Positions 33,956-41,996 of a stretch of 64,000 bases of DNA are shown piece after piece. Position 1 is the first letter of the stretch. Every line of letters begins with the position of its first letter. Location of the stretch: contig JAUIHT010000001.1 of the NCBI GenBank assembly GCA_030432235.1, positions 62,001 through 126,000 on the forward strand, written 5' to 3'. This stretch comes from Verrucomicrobiia bacterium. GTDB taxonomy: Bacteria; Verrucomicrobiota; Verrucomicrobiia; Opitutales; Cerasicoccaceae. The notes below the pieces were generated by a model. That model worked only from the letters and a program-made list of their open reading frames with translations. It made no database searches and had not been told where the DNA came from. Both the position numbers and the translations under genes were made by a program.

Positions 33956-35731
33956 CTAATCCGATTGGATGTATAAATGAGATAAATCTAACTCTTCGTA
34001 GCAAATCTTTTCAATTTGCTCAGCATATATGGCTATAGGGACGCCAACACCATAGTGTCTTCCGGTGCTTTGTGATTCTGTCCAACCGCATATGCGATTA
34101 CAATATTCGGTGAATATTTTAGCCTCTCGTAATTTATCCCTAAATGTATGTCTGAAGCTGTGAAAACAAAGCGCTCTGCCATCTGACTTTAAGCCAGTTG
34201 AAATCAAGAATCTCCTATACCATTTCTGAAAAGAGTCCGAATAACCAGTGGCTCCGAAAGCAAGGTCTGGAAACAGCCTCGTAGACTTTTGCTTACTCAT
34301 AGCCTGAACATAATCCAAGAATCCAAGCTTCAGTAATTCACTGTGTAGAGGGACATTTCGTTTTGCAGATTCATTCTTCAGGGACTTGTCCCCAGCAAGC
34401 CTACCGCTATCAAGCTTTTCACGAATAGCTATGTAATAAATGCCATCTTCTTCTTTAATATCCTCTACATAGAGTTGGCAAATTTCATTCAGTCTCATCC
34501 CTGAGAACAAGGCAATCAACGGCACCCAGAAACGATGCCTCCTGATGATGCATTTGCCAGTTCGGGAGTAGTTTCGTTCATCATCAACGCAACCTGTATA
34601 AAGGGGGGCTTGGAAAATAGTCTTTAATTCATTAATCGAATATGGGCGCACTCTATTATCATCATCGTCAACATCCGTAGCCAGTTGAAGCTTCTTGGCT
34701 GGGTTTTTGGGTATCAACTGCCAATCTTCAGCAAATCCAAACAGCGTAGAAAGCGATTCAAAGGTCTTGTTAATCGTCCTGGGGTGGAGAGTCTTGAAAT
34801 CCTTAGCCTTGGAAGAATTGACAACCTGCTTGAAAGTCAGGCCAGGGAAGCGCTTTGAAGCATTCGTAGGCACCTTCTTTAGTAGGGCGCGATATTCCAC
34901 GAAATCATCTCGGCAAATGTCAGTGATTGAGGTTGCCTCCCCGATATACTCGGCAAAGCGAATTAGGTGTTGCTCATATTGGAGGCGGGATTTCGAGGCT
35001 AACCTTTTCTCGGCAAGGTATTTTTCCAATAGTCCTTGAACCGTTACTTTGGCCTTGGGCGCATTCCGCTTTATCTTTTCAGGTAAGGGGCTTTCATACT
35101 CTACTCCATTAAAATAGCTATCTCTTATATGCGCCTGCTTGCTTAAGGAACTGATCCGCCTTTCTCTGATTTCCTCTAAACCACGACGCACAAGTTTACT
35201 TATTAGCGCATATTCCTTGGAATCCCTGTTAATGTTAATCGAATGCTCTCTTAGGATATTTTCAGTTTCCTTTTGAATCCAGCTATCAGAAGAATCAATG
35301 TATGCCTCGGAATCGGTTTGCAGGACTTCAAGGTCACATTTTAGGCCATCAAGCACTTCATAAGAATTAGAATTTTTGATGGCATCGTCTACAATTGGAA
35401 CGAAATCAAATTCTTGCTTGTGGAACCATGACAATACAATGCTTTGGATTTCTTCGTTTGATAGTGACTCGACATGTAGCACTCCCTCAACCCTAGCTTG
35501 CTCACTTTGCAACAATTTCAATTTTCGGGCAGCGGCGTTAATTACATTCTCAGCTTCAACCAATGCCATAGGATATCCCTTCAGCGCTTCTTGATAGTCG
35601 CTGGTTTTGAAGGACTTGGTAAAAGCTGTTTTTCCGATTAGGGGGACAAGCTCCGCTGGAATCGTCCTTCTGTATCTCCAATGTTTTCCTCGTTTTTCTA
35701 AGCCATTTGGTCTCTTTGGCACTGGTTTCAT
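33956..35731 (-). CDS. Tyrosine integrase
   Basis: 591 residues. N-terminal DUF6538-like opening (KHWRYRRTIPAELVPLIGK), a long middle, then a SAM-like core-binding region (LLEKYLAEKRLASKSRLQYEQHL). The catalytic domain has LFSGMRLNEICQLYVEDI (Arg I), HSFRHTFRDKL (HxxR) and GRHYG with the nucleophile Tyr. The start lies 93 bp from the ssrA 3' end, and the gene reads away from it, as usual for elements that use ssrA as their attachment site. It is probably the enzyme that inserted the phage-like part. Two TTGTAACA repeats lie just upstream. Confidence 0.92.
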   Translation of the reverse strand: MKPVPKRPNGLEKRGKHWRYRRTIPAELVPLIGKTAFTKSFKTSDYQEALKGYPMALVEAENVINAAARKLKLLQSEQARVEGVLHVESLSNEEIQSIVLSWFHKQEFDFVPIVDDAIKNSNSYEVLDGLKCDLEVLQTDSEAYIDSSDSWIQKETENILREHSININRDSKEYALISKLVRRGLEEIRERRISSLSKQAHIRDSYFNGVEYESPLPEKIKRNAPKAKVTVQGLLEKYLAEKRLASKSRLQYEQHLIRFAEYIGEATSITDICRDDFVEYRALLKKVPTNASKRFPGLTFKQVVNSSKAKDFKTLHPRTINKTFESLSTLFGFAEDWQLIPKNPAKKLQLATDVDDDDNRVRPYSINELKTIFQAPLYTGCVDDERNYSRTGKCIIRRHRFWVPLIALFSGMRLNEICQLYVEDIKEEDGIYYIAIREKLDSGRLAGDKSLKNESAKRNVPLHSELLKLGFLDYVQAMSKQKSTRLFPDLAFGATGYSDSFQKWYRRFLISTGLKSDGRALCFHSFRHTFRDKLREAKIFTEYCNRICGWTESQSTGRHYGVGVPIAIYAEQIEKICYEELDLSHLYIQSD

Positions 35732-35738
35732 CCTTCTG

Positions 35739-35763
35739 ATTTGTAACAGTTATTTGTAACAGT
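35739..35763 (+). repeat. Direct repeat of ATTTGTAACAGT beside the att site
   Basis: ATTTGTAACAGT occurs at 35739-35750 and again at 35752-35763, one base apart, between the integrase start and the ssrA 3' end. TTGTAACA also occurs at 24924-24931 (minus) and 24950-24957 at the other end. This fits arm-type binding sites of the integrase; promoter control of the integrase is also possible. Confidence 0.5.
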
Positions 35764-35816
35764 CCAGAAAGAAGTGCCCTAAAATCAATGACTTACGTTA
35801 TAAATCAACGACTTAC

Positions 35817-35846
35817 ATAAAATTGGTGGAGGTGGCGGGAGTCGAA
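35817..35846. repeat. ssrA-side att repeat
   Basis: Thirty bases spanning the ssrA T-loop, 3' acceptor strand, CCA-coding TGG and seven bases beyond. It matches 12198-12227 at 29 of 30 positions. As in other ssrA islands, the repeat supplies an intact 3' end, so the gene stays functional after integration. Confidence 0.65.
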
Positions 35847-36195
35847 CCCGCGTGTCCGGAGGTTTCACGCATAGCGTCTACGAGCGTAGTCTGTCTATTG
35901 GGCTTCGGGAGTGTGGAGCGAACAAACACGCTTCACTCCCCCTAGTGGCCTGTGGAGTACGGCGACGGCCCGGTCACCCGGCCGTCACTATGCCTGCTGG
36001 CTGACGCCTTGATCCCTTAGCAGGTGTCCAGGTCAAGACGAGGCTGACTTAAGCAGCCATAAGTTCGCCCTGAGGGGCGAACTCGACGATTTTATTTTCG
36101 CCATTTATAGGTGTGATGGATTTGATGCGGAGCCAACCATCATCTCCGGCCCGCAACCATGCCCTACATCTCCGGGTCGAATCCGTAACACCCCC
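35824..36195 (-). ncRNA. ssrA: tmRNA
   Basis: 372 nt with CCA encoded. The 5' end GGGGGTG (36195 downward) pairs with CACCTCC near the 3' end; a T-stem/loop GCGGG-TTCGACT-CCCGC precedes it. The 5' region GTTACGGATTCGACCCGG is the conserved tRNA-like D-loop part. The tag frame reads NGENKIVEFAPQGELMAA and stops at TAA (36051 region); the exact resume codon is uncertain by one residue. The tag is added to proteins on stalled ribosomes and directs their destruction. It serves as integration site of the adjoining element. Confidence 0.95.
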
Positions 36196-36210
36196 GTGAA
36201 GGTTTTGACG

Positions 36211-36276
36211 GATTCCCCGTGGGGAATCTCACAAAGAACGAACCTACCAGCATGCCACAATCGGCGCGGATGTCAA
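36211..36276 (-). promoter_or_regulatory. ssrA promoter and 5'-leader palindrome
   Basis: On the minus strand TTGACA (36271-36276) matches the -35 consensus fully and CATGCT (36249-36254) lies 16 bp downstream as a weak -10. The leader to the mature 5' end contains GATTCCCC-GT-GGGGAATC at 36211-36228, an 8-bp-arm hairpin that would lie in the precursor and may guide RNase P or other trimming. The -35 overlaps the 3' end of the neighbouring oxidoreductase gene. Confidence 0.5.
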
Positions 36277-37301
36277 GGGGTCGTAAGGAGCACGGGGTGG
36301 CCGGATTCGGCGCTGTCGATGGCGGCAAAAACCATGGCGAGACTATGGATGTTGTCGGCGGCTTGCGTTTCCGGTATGCAGCCCTCGCCCAGGCTGCAAA
36401 AGAAGTTATCGAATACTTGGGCATGGAGGTCGGTCGCGGTGGGCTTGCTCTGGTCGCTTAGATCGTATCGCTCATGGACGCTGCGCGCGCCTTCCTGGCG
36501 AGTGGGGATTTCGTAGAAAAGGCCATCGTCGCCGTCCCATACGAGGGTGCCGCGTTCGCCCACCAGACGCCAGGTGGCATTCCAACTGGTGCAGGCGCCT
36601 TCGGCATTCCAGGATCCGCGGTAGTTGAAGTGTACGCCGTCTTCCATGGTAAAGAGTGCCTCTGCAGTGGCGCCATGCTGGAAGCCCGAGCCGGCCGGGT
36701 TGGACTCACGAGCGTAAACGGACTTCGCCTGCTTGCCACCGGTGAGCATGCGTGCGAGGTCAAAGTGATGGATGGCCATATCGACCAGCAGTGCATGGTC
36801 CATCTCCGCTCGAAATCCCCCGATGTGAATACCCATGAAGTAATCCGCGTAAATGCTATGAAGCGGGCCGACGGTGCCCTGTTCGATGAGCTCTCGTGCC
36901 CGCCTGCCCGTTTGCTGGAAGCGGCGGTTCTGACAAACGGCCAGTTGACGTCCACACTCGGTGGCCTTGGCCACCATGCGACGGGCGGACTCCATGGAGT
37001 GGGCTAGGGGCTTCTCTACCAGGACGTGGCAGCCGGCCTCCAGTGCGGTAACAGCGACTTCTTCGTGGGCCTCGGGGATGGTGGCGTTGAAGACCACATC
37101 GGGCTTCAGTTCAGCCAGGGCGTCGCCCAGATTGTCACCGACGTAAACGTCCGGCGCGAATTCGTCCGCTCTTGCTTGGGCGGCATCACGATTGATATCG
37201 ACAATGCCTGTGAGGCTTACGTCATCGCGCTCTTTCAACGGTCTTAGCCAAGCGCCGGCAATGCGTCCGCAGCCGACGTGCAGGATTTTTAGAGGGGTCA
37301 T
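36273..37301 (-). CDS. Gfo/Idh/MocA-family oxidoreductase
   Basis: 342 residues from ATG 37301 (MTPLKILHVGCGRIAGAWLR). Rossmann NAD(P) motif GCGRIAG near the start, then LVEKPLAHSMESARRMV, the EKP motif with the Lys that joins the nicotinamide and sugar sites. DHALLVDMAIHHFDLARML carries the catalytic-type Asp/His region. The C-terminal domain is the usual beta-sheet half. These enzymes oxidise or reduce sugars and inositols. The true substrate is unknown. It is a typical length and stands on the chromosomal side of ssrA. Confidence 0.85.
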   Translation of the reverse strand: MTPLKILHVGCGRIAGAWLRPLKERDDVSLTGIVDINRDAAQARADEFAPDVYVGDNLGDALAELKPDVVFNATIPEAHEEVAVTALEAGCHVLVEKPLAHSMESARRMVAKATECGRQLAVCQNRRFQQTGRRARELIEQGTVGPLHSIYADYFMGIHIGGFRAEMDHALLVDMAIHHFDLARMLTGGKQAKSVYARESNPAGSGFQHGATAEALFTMEDGVHFNYRGSWNAEGACTSWNATWRLVGERGTLVWDGDDGLFYEIPTRQEGARSVHERYDLSDQSKPTATDLHAQVFDNFFCSLGEGCIPETQAADNIHSLAMVFAAIDSAESGHPVLLTTP

Positions 37302-37458
37302 GCATCCCTCATTGTGCATGGGCGCGTAGAGGGCAAGACTGTTGCTGTGCGGTTATAACGATATAAGAAGGGTACCATTGCGGTATTTCCAGTTGATTTC
37401 CGGCGCGGGGTGACATGATAATCGAAGTCTTGCGAGTAATACACCTCTACATGCGTGG

Positions 37459-37842
37459 ATGAAAATTAGCCGGGGAGATATCATTGCGCGTGGGTTGACC
37501 GGGCGTTGCCCGCGTTGCGGCGCTTTTGGCCTTTTTCGGCATTGGTTTCGGCTGAACAAAAGCTGCTCAGGCTGCGGTCTGCCGCTGGAAAAGGAGGAGT
37601 CGGGGTTCTACTTCGGCACGACTTCCATCGGGTACGTGCTGGCCATCATTGTGGTGCTGATACCGGTCTGTTTTCTCGTGGTGCTGGACCTGCTTTCCGT
37701 CTGGATGGGCGTGGCACTGGCTATTGTTGGGTCCGTCTTGCTGGTGGTGGCGCTCTACCCGATCCTGCTGTGCTGGGTTCTGATGAGTTACTACGCGCTT
37801 TTTCCCGAACGGCTGGAAGATGACGGCGCAGGCAAAGAATAG
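37459..37842 (+). CDS. DUF983 zinc-ribbon membrane protein
   Basis: 127 residues. A zinc-ribbon pair CPRCG (about 17-21) and CSGCGL (about 35-40) is followed by FYFGTTSIGYV and two membrane helices (VLAIIVVLIPVCFLVVLDLL and AIVGSVLLVVALYPILLCWV). This is the full DUF983 pattern. The family's role is not established. The stop is just before the frame leading into panC. Confidence 0.85.
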   Translation: MKISRGDIIARGLTGRCPRCGAFGLFRHWFRLNKSCSGCGLPLEKEESGFYFGTTSIGYVLAIIVVLIPVCFLVVLDLLSVWMGVALAIVGSVLLVVALYPILLCWVLMSYYALFPERLEDDGAGKE

Positions 37843-37895
37843 GCGTGCCGCGCTTTTCGCTTTCAGCTTACGTGTTTTCGCTTTTAGCTCTTCCA

Positions 37896-38738
37896 ATGCA
37901 AGTCATCGAGTCGCTGACACAAATGCAGAACCTCGCCATCCAACTCCGTGGCGAGGGCAAGCTCCTCGGGCTGGTCCCGACCATGGGCGCGCTGCATGAG
38001 GGGCACCTCTCCTTAATCGACATCTGCAGGGAAAAGGCCGATGTCACCGTCGTTTCCATCTTCTTGAACCCCACCCAGTTCGGGCCCAACGAAGATTTGG
38101 ACAAGTACCCGCAGGCGCTGGAGCAGGACTTGCGCGCCAGCGAAGAGCATGGAGCGGACATCGTATTCGCGCCTCATCGGGACGACGTATACCCGCCTGA
38201 TTATTCCACCTATATCCTCGAGGAAAAGGTGGGCAAAGACCTTTGCGGGATTTCCCGGCCCGGCCATTTTCGTGGCGTCACCACTGTTGTGGCGATGCTC
38301 TTTAATGTCTGCCGCCCGGACGTGGCGGTATTCGGGCAAAAGGATGCCCAGCAGTGTGCCGTTATCAAACGCATGGTGCGCGACCTGCACTTTCCCATCG
38401 ACATCGTCATTGGCCCCATCGTGCGTGAGCCCGACGGACTGGCCATGAGCAGCCGGAACCGCTACCTGGAGCCCGTCCAGCGCAAGGAGGCCGCGCGCTT
38501 CAACGCAGCTTTGCGGCAGGGGCAGAAGCTGGTCGAACAAGGCTTCCTCAATGTTGATCGCGTTAAGGCCGAGGTCGCGCATCATCTCAGTCAGAGCCGT
38601 CTGATTCGTATCATTTACATCGAAGTCGTGGACCGGAATACCATGAAGCCCGAGCGGGAGGTGCGCCCCGGTCAAAGCCTGCTTGTCTCCGCCATCTGGC
38701 TCGACCAGACACGTCTCATCGACAACCTCGAACTTTGA
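37896..38738 (+). CDS. panC: Pantothenate synthetase
   Basis: 280 residues from ATG 37896 (MQVIESLTQMQNLA); the longer frame from 37845 adds a non-conserved stretch. LVPTMGALHEGHLSLI carries the HxGH ATP site, FGQKDAQQCAVIKRMV binds pantoate, and GLAMSSRNRYL has the KMSKS-like SSRN. It condenses pantoate with beta-alanine using ATP, the last step of pantothenate synthesis. It follows DUF983 closely on the same strand. Convergent with a PEP-CTERM gene 3 bp away. Confidence 0.95.
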   Translation: MQVIESLTQMQNLAIQLRGEGKLLGLVPTMGALHEGHLSLIDICREKADVTVVSIFLNPTQFGPNEDLDKYPQALEQDLRASEEHGADIVFAPHRDDVYPPDYSTYILEEKVGKDLCGISRPGHFRGVTTVVAMLFNVCRPDVAVFGQKDAQQCAVIKRMVRDLHFPIDIVIGPIVREPDGLAMSSRNRYLEPVQRKEAARFNAALRQGQKLVEQGFLNVDRVKAEVAHHLSQSRLIRIIYIEVVDRNTMKPEREVRPGQSLLVSAIWLDQTRLIDNLEL

Positions 38739-38741
38739 GCT

Positions 38742-39572
38742 TCAGGCTGCTTGCTTCCCTTTACGCCAGCGACGCAGACCGGCGGCACCCAAGGCGAGCA
38801 CACCCAATCCGATAACGGTTTCACGGGTCTCGGGTATAGCACCGACCTGGATGGATGAGCCCGGAGTGCTTTCATAGGCCCATTCGCTGATAGTCAGTGA
38901 GCCGTGGGTGAATTCGCCCTCATCCTTCTGGGAAGCAATGCTCAAGCGAGCCCAGCCCGCGTGTGTCCCATCATCACCGTTAAACCGGAAGCCCACGAAA
39001 TTCTCGTTTCCCAGTGGATCTTGAAAAAAGATGGTAAAGCCAGGGCCGGTGACGGTGCCGCCGGTGTAGGTGAGGGTACCGACATGCAAGCGCATCCAAG
39101 TCTTGGCATTGCCTGCCGTGGTACCGCTGGCTGTGCGTGCACTCACAAACCAATCGTAGGTGCCCGAAGAGTAAACCCCGCCGGGTTTCACGCTATGCGC
39201 ACTGTTGAGGGCTTGTATCTGATTACTGTTCTCCCCCAGGATTCCGGCGAAGACATTCGTTTGCGCGCCCAGACTGTGGGTGACCGTGTTGTGGACGTTG
39301 CCGCGGCCTTTCAAATGGACGTTATAGTTGGTGGCGGAAAGCACCTTTGTGCTGGTAGTCGTATGGGTCGTCGATGTCGTTAAGGAAAACGTAAAATCCG
39401 CCGAGCCATTCATATCAACGTCCCAGCCACCGGAACTGCTATTGACCGACATACCGCCTTTGGTAAAAAGTAATTCAAAGGGCGTGTTATCGTAATGAAT
39501 GATGCCGGCAGAAGCACTGCTGGCCGCGGTCAGTGCAATGAGTTGAGAGAGTGACGAATTTTTATTTTTCAC
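38742..39572 (-). CDS. PEP-CTERM-type secreted protein
   Basis: 276 residues. The C-terminus IPETRETVIGLGVLALGAAG followed by LRRWRKGKQAA is a sorting signal close to that of the protein at 3044-3757. The N-terminus is signal-like (SQLIALTAASSASA). The middle is beta-rich with GDDGTHAGWARLSI, as in other surface proteins of this type. No enzyme motif. It converges on panC. Confidence 0.7.
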   Translation of the reverse strand: MKNKNSSLSQLIALTAASSASAGIIHYDNTPFELLFTKGGMSVNSSSGGWDVDMNGSADFTFSLTTSTTHTTTSTKVLSATNYNVHLKGRGNVHNTVTHSLGAQTNVFAGILGENSNQIQALNSAHSVKPGGVYSSGTYDWFVSARTASGTTAGNAKTWMRLHVGTLTYTGGTVTGPGFTIFFQDPLGNENFVGFRFNGDDGTHAGWARLSIASQKDEGEFTHGSLTISEWAYESTPGSSIQVGAIPETRETVIGLGVLALGAAGLRRWRKGKQAA

Positions 39573-39799
39573 TGGGTCTATTTAGAGGATTGGAGAGTAC
39601 GAGTTGTTTTGAGCGAAAAAATGGCAGCGTTAGCCAATTCCAAACCGACCTAGTTAATCAGCAAGGTGATTGCCAAAATTTTAAAGGCATTATTTCTTAC
39701 AGTGGGAGGCCAAAGCTTTGCAATAATTCCACAAAAGGGCATTCATATTTGTTTCAGAAAGCGTTGCTTCCTAGAACCTTGGCGTGATGATAAATAAAA

Positions 39800-41401
39800 A
39801 TGCGTAGTTTTGACGTCATCGTCGTGGGCTCGGGTATTGCCGGGCTGAGCTTTGCACTCGCCATCGCGCGGGCCGGGCGACGTGTCGCCATCATCACGAA
39901 GAAGACACGGGCGGAGTCCAACACTAACTACGCCCAGGGCGGCATCGCGGCGGTCACTTCGCAGACGGACGATTTCAATCTGCACGTCCAGGATACCTTG
40001 ACCGCCGGCGACGGTCTGTGCGACGAGGCGGTGGTCCGCGAAATCGTCCAACAGGGCCCGGCCCGCATCGACGAACTGCGGCAGATTGGCGTGGATTTTA
40101 CTAACATGGACGACGGCCGCGTCTCTTTGCATCGGGAAGGGGGGCACTCCAAGCGGCGTATTTTGCACGTTAAGGACCTCACCGGGGCGGCCATCGAGGC
40201 GGCTTTGTTGGATGCCGTGGCGCGCAACGAAAACATCGAGGTGTTGGAGCATCATTTCGCCATCGACCTTATCACCCGCACGAAGCTGTCCCGCCTCGGT
40301 CATACCGGGGATGCAGGTGCGGGCGAGATTCTTGGCCTCTATGTGCTGGATGTACACACCGGCAAGGTGAGTGCCTTCGAGTGTCCCGTGGTGATGCTGG
40401 CCACCGGCGGGGTGGGGCAGGTCTACCAGTATACGACCAACCCGGATATCGCCACCGGCGATGGTATCGCCATGGCCTATCGGGCCGGGGCCGAAGTGCG
40501 CAACATGGAGTTTATCCAGTTCCACCCCACGGCACTATACACGACGACGAACGACCGCTTTCTCATCTCCGAAGCCGTGCGAGGCGAAGGCGCTATCCTG
40601 CGAAACTCGCGTAAGGAGGCTTTCATGGCCAAGTACGACGAGCGTAAGGACCTTGCCCCGCGCGACATCGTAGCCCGCGCCATCGACTCTGAGATGAAGC
40701 GCCTCGGCGCCGCCCATGTCTGGCTGGACATCACCCACCGGCCCAAGGAGGAGCTGCTCAAGCTGTTCCCGTCGATTTACGAAGGCTGTCAAAAGCAGGG
40801 CATCGACATGGCCACGGACCTCATCCCCGTCGTCCCCGCCTGCCATTACCTGTGCGGTGGCGTCGTAACGAACCTGAGCGCCGAGACCGATATACCCGGG
40901 CTGCTGGCCTGCGGGGAAGTTGCCTGTACCGGCCTGCACGGCGCCAACCGACTGGCCAGCAACTCCCTGCTCGAAGCCTGCGTGCTGGCTCATAACGGCG
41001 CCGACACCGCCCTGTCGTATTTACAGAAGTATGCCCTGGAGCCGGTCGGCATCCCGCCCTGGACCGACGGCAATGTCCGCGACCCCGACGAGCGCGTCGT
41101 GCTTTCGCACAACTGGGACGAGCTGCGTCGTGCCATGTGGGACTACGTCGGTATCGTCCGTACCACCAAGCGCCTGCAGCGCGCGCGTACCCGCGTGGCC
41201 AACCTCTCCAGTGAAATCCACGAGTACTACTGGAACTTCAAGGTCGAGCCTCGTTTGTTGGAGTTGCGCAATCTCATCCAGTGTGCGGAGCTCATCATCG
41301 GCTGTGCCCTCCAGCGTGAGGAGTCCCGGGGCCTCCACTACACCCGCGACTTTTTAAGCAAACACCCCGACGCTCACGACAGCGCCATGCGCCGACGGTA
41401 A
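39800..41401 (+). CDS. nadB: L-aspartate oxidase
   Basis: 533 residues. FAD site VVGSGIAGLSFALAIARAG at the N-terminus, then ESNTNYAQGGIAAV, RILHVKDLTGAAIEAAL, NPDIATGDGIAMAYRAGAEV, MEFIQFHPT and the ACTGLHGANRLASNSLLEA block. Catalytic His/Arg residues of the fumarate reductase/oxidase family are in place (HFHPTA-like and LHGANRL). It oxidises aspartate to iminoaspartate for quinolinate and NAD synthesis. Standard length. nadA and nadC are not in the window. Confidence 0.93.
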   Translation: MRSFDVIVVGSGIAGLSFALAIARAGRRVAIITKKTRAESNTNYAQGGIAAVTSQTDDFNLHVQDTLTAGDGLCDEAVVREIVQQGPARIDELRQIGVDFTNMDDGRVSLHREGGHSKRRILHVKDLTGAAIEAALLDAVARNENIEVLEHHFAIDLITRTKLSRLGHTGDAGAGEILGLYVLDVHTGKVSAFECPVVMLATGGVGQVYQYTTNPDIATGDGIAMAYRAGAEVRNMEFIQFHPTALYTTTNDRFLISEAVRGEGAILRNSRKEAFMAKYDERKDLAPRDIVARAIDSEMKRLGAAHVWLDITHRPKEELLKLFPSIYEGCQKQGIDMATDLIPVVPACHYLCGGVVTNLSAETDIPGLLACGEVACTGLHGANRLASNSLLEACVLAHNGADTALSYLQKYALEPVGIPPWTDGNVRDPDERVVLSHNWDELRRAMWDYVGIVRTTKRLQRARTRVANLSSEIHEYYWNFKVEPRLLELRNLIQCAELIIGCALQREESRGLHYTRDFLSKHPDAHDSAMRRR

Positions 41402-41500
41402 GAGGCGGGGTAGTATGAAGCTTGACTAGCCTGCCTGTGCTATTGCAATATTATTGCACTAGTAGTGGCGTATGCCACGCCCATTGTCACTTGGATATCC

Positions 41501-41983
41501 ATGCCCCCCAGCAACTATTCTGACGAGCCCCGGCTGATTAAGCCCAGCGGTCCGAATTATCGCCTGTATGTGACGATCGCCTGCATTATTGGGCTGGTCG
41601 GGCTGGTGGCTTCCATTCCGCTGTATGAGCGTTGGATGGACCGTCAGGCGCACGCGGTGGAGAGAGGGCAGTATGAGGGAGCCGTTTATGAGATACCCCT
41701 TGCCGGCCAGACGGAACGCATTGAGTTGGGGTGGGCTGGTGAGCACTTGGCTATCGCGATGGATGACATCCCCGCGCCAGATGCCACCGTGCGGGTCAAA
41801 GGTGATTTCGGCGAGGAGACTTTAGCTTGGAATTCCGAGTACTCGCTGTTCGGTCCGACCCAGGCTTACCTCTCACCCTACAAGCACCAGAAGGTTCGCG
41901 TCACGATTGAGGCGGGTGGGGAAGAGTTATGGTCGGGCAAACTCTGGGCCTGGGGCGTGGTCAGCCACCACCATCATCACTGA
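41501..41983 (+). CDS. Hypothetical membrane-anchored protein ending in His-5
   Basis: 160 residues from ATG 41501 (MPPSNYSDEPRL); the frame opens at 41465 but the first 12 residues look unconserved. One membrane helix (LYVTIACIIGLVGLVASIPL) is followed by a soluble beta-rich domain. The protein ends VVSHHHHH, a natural run of five His. The 3' end is 13 bp from the convergent recN gene. No family recognised. TTGACT at 41422-41427 could be a promoter -35. Confidence 0.6.
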   Translation: MPPSNYSDEPRLIKPSGPNYRLYVTIACIIGLVGLVASIPLYERWMDRQAHAVERGQYEGAVYEIPLAGQTERIELGWAGEHLAIAMDDIPAPDATVRVKGDFGEETLAWNSEYSLFGPTQAYLSPYKHQKVRVTIEAGGEELWSGKLWAWGVVSHHHHH

Positions 41984-41996
41984 AGTCCGGGAGCGG

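Larger units (their letters stand above)
12198..35846. mobile_element. Composite genomic island inserted at ssrA
   Basis: Bounded by the 30-bp direct repeats at 12198 and 35817, with an internal imperfect copy at 24850. An integrase gene lies next to the ssrA end. The content is accessory: nucleotidyltransferases, a specialised biosynthetic operon, a phage-like segment and a conflict module. The two halves differ in base composition: the operon half is GC-rich like the host, and the phage-like half is AT-richer. That supports two separate arrivals at the same site. The left half has no integrase of its own. Confidence 0.5.
24850..35846. mobile_element. Phage-like integrated element in ssrA
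   Basis: About 11 kb between the att-like copies at 24850 and 35817. It has an integrase at the ssrA end, terminase large and small subunits, an XRE regulator, a serine recombinase, a Dcm-DUF262-HEPN module and several unknowns, but no capsid, portal or tail genes. TTGTAACA occurs near both ends (24924-24931 minus, 24950-24957, 35741-35748, 35754-35761), as expected for integrase arm sites. It is either a decayed prophage or a satellite-type element. Confidence 0.6.
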
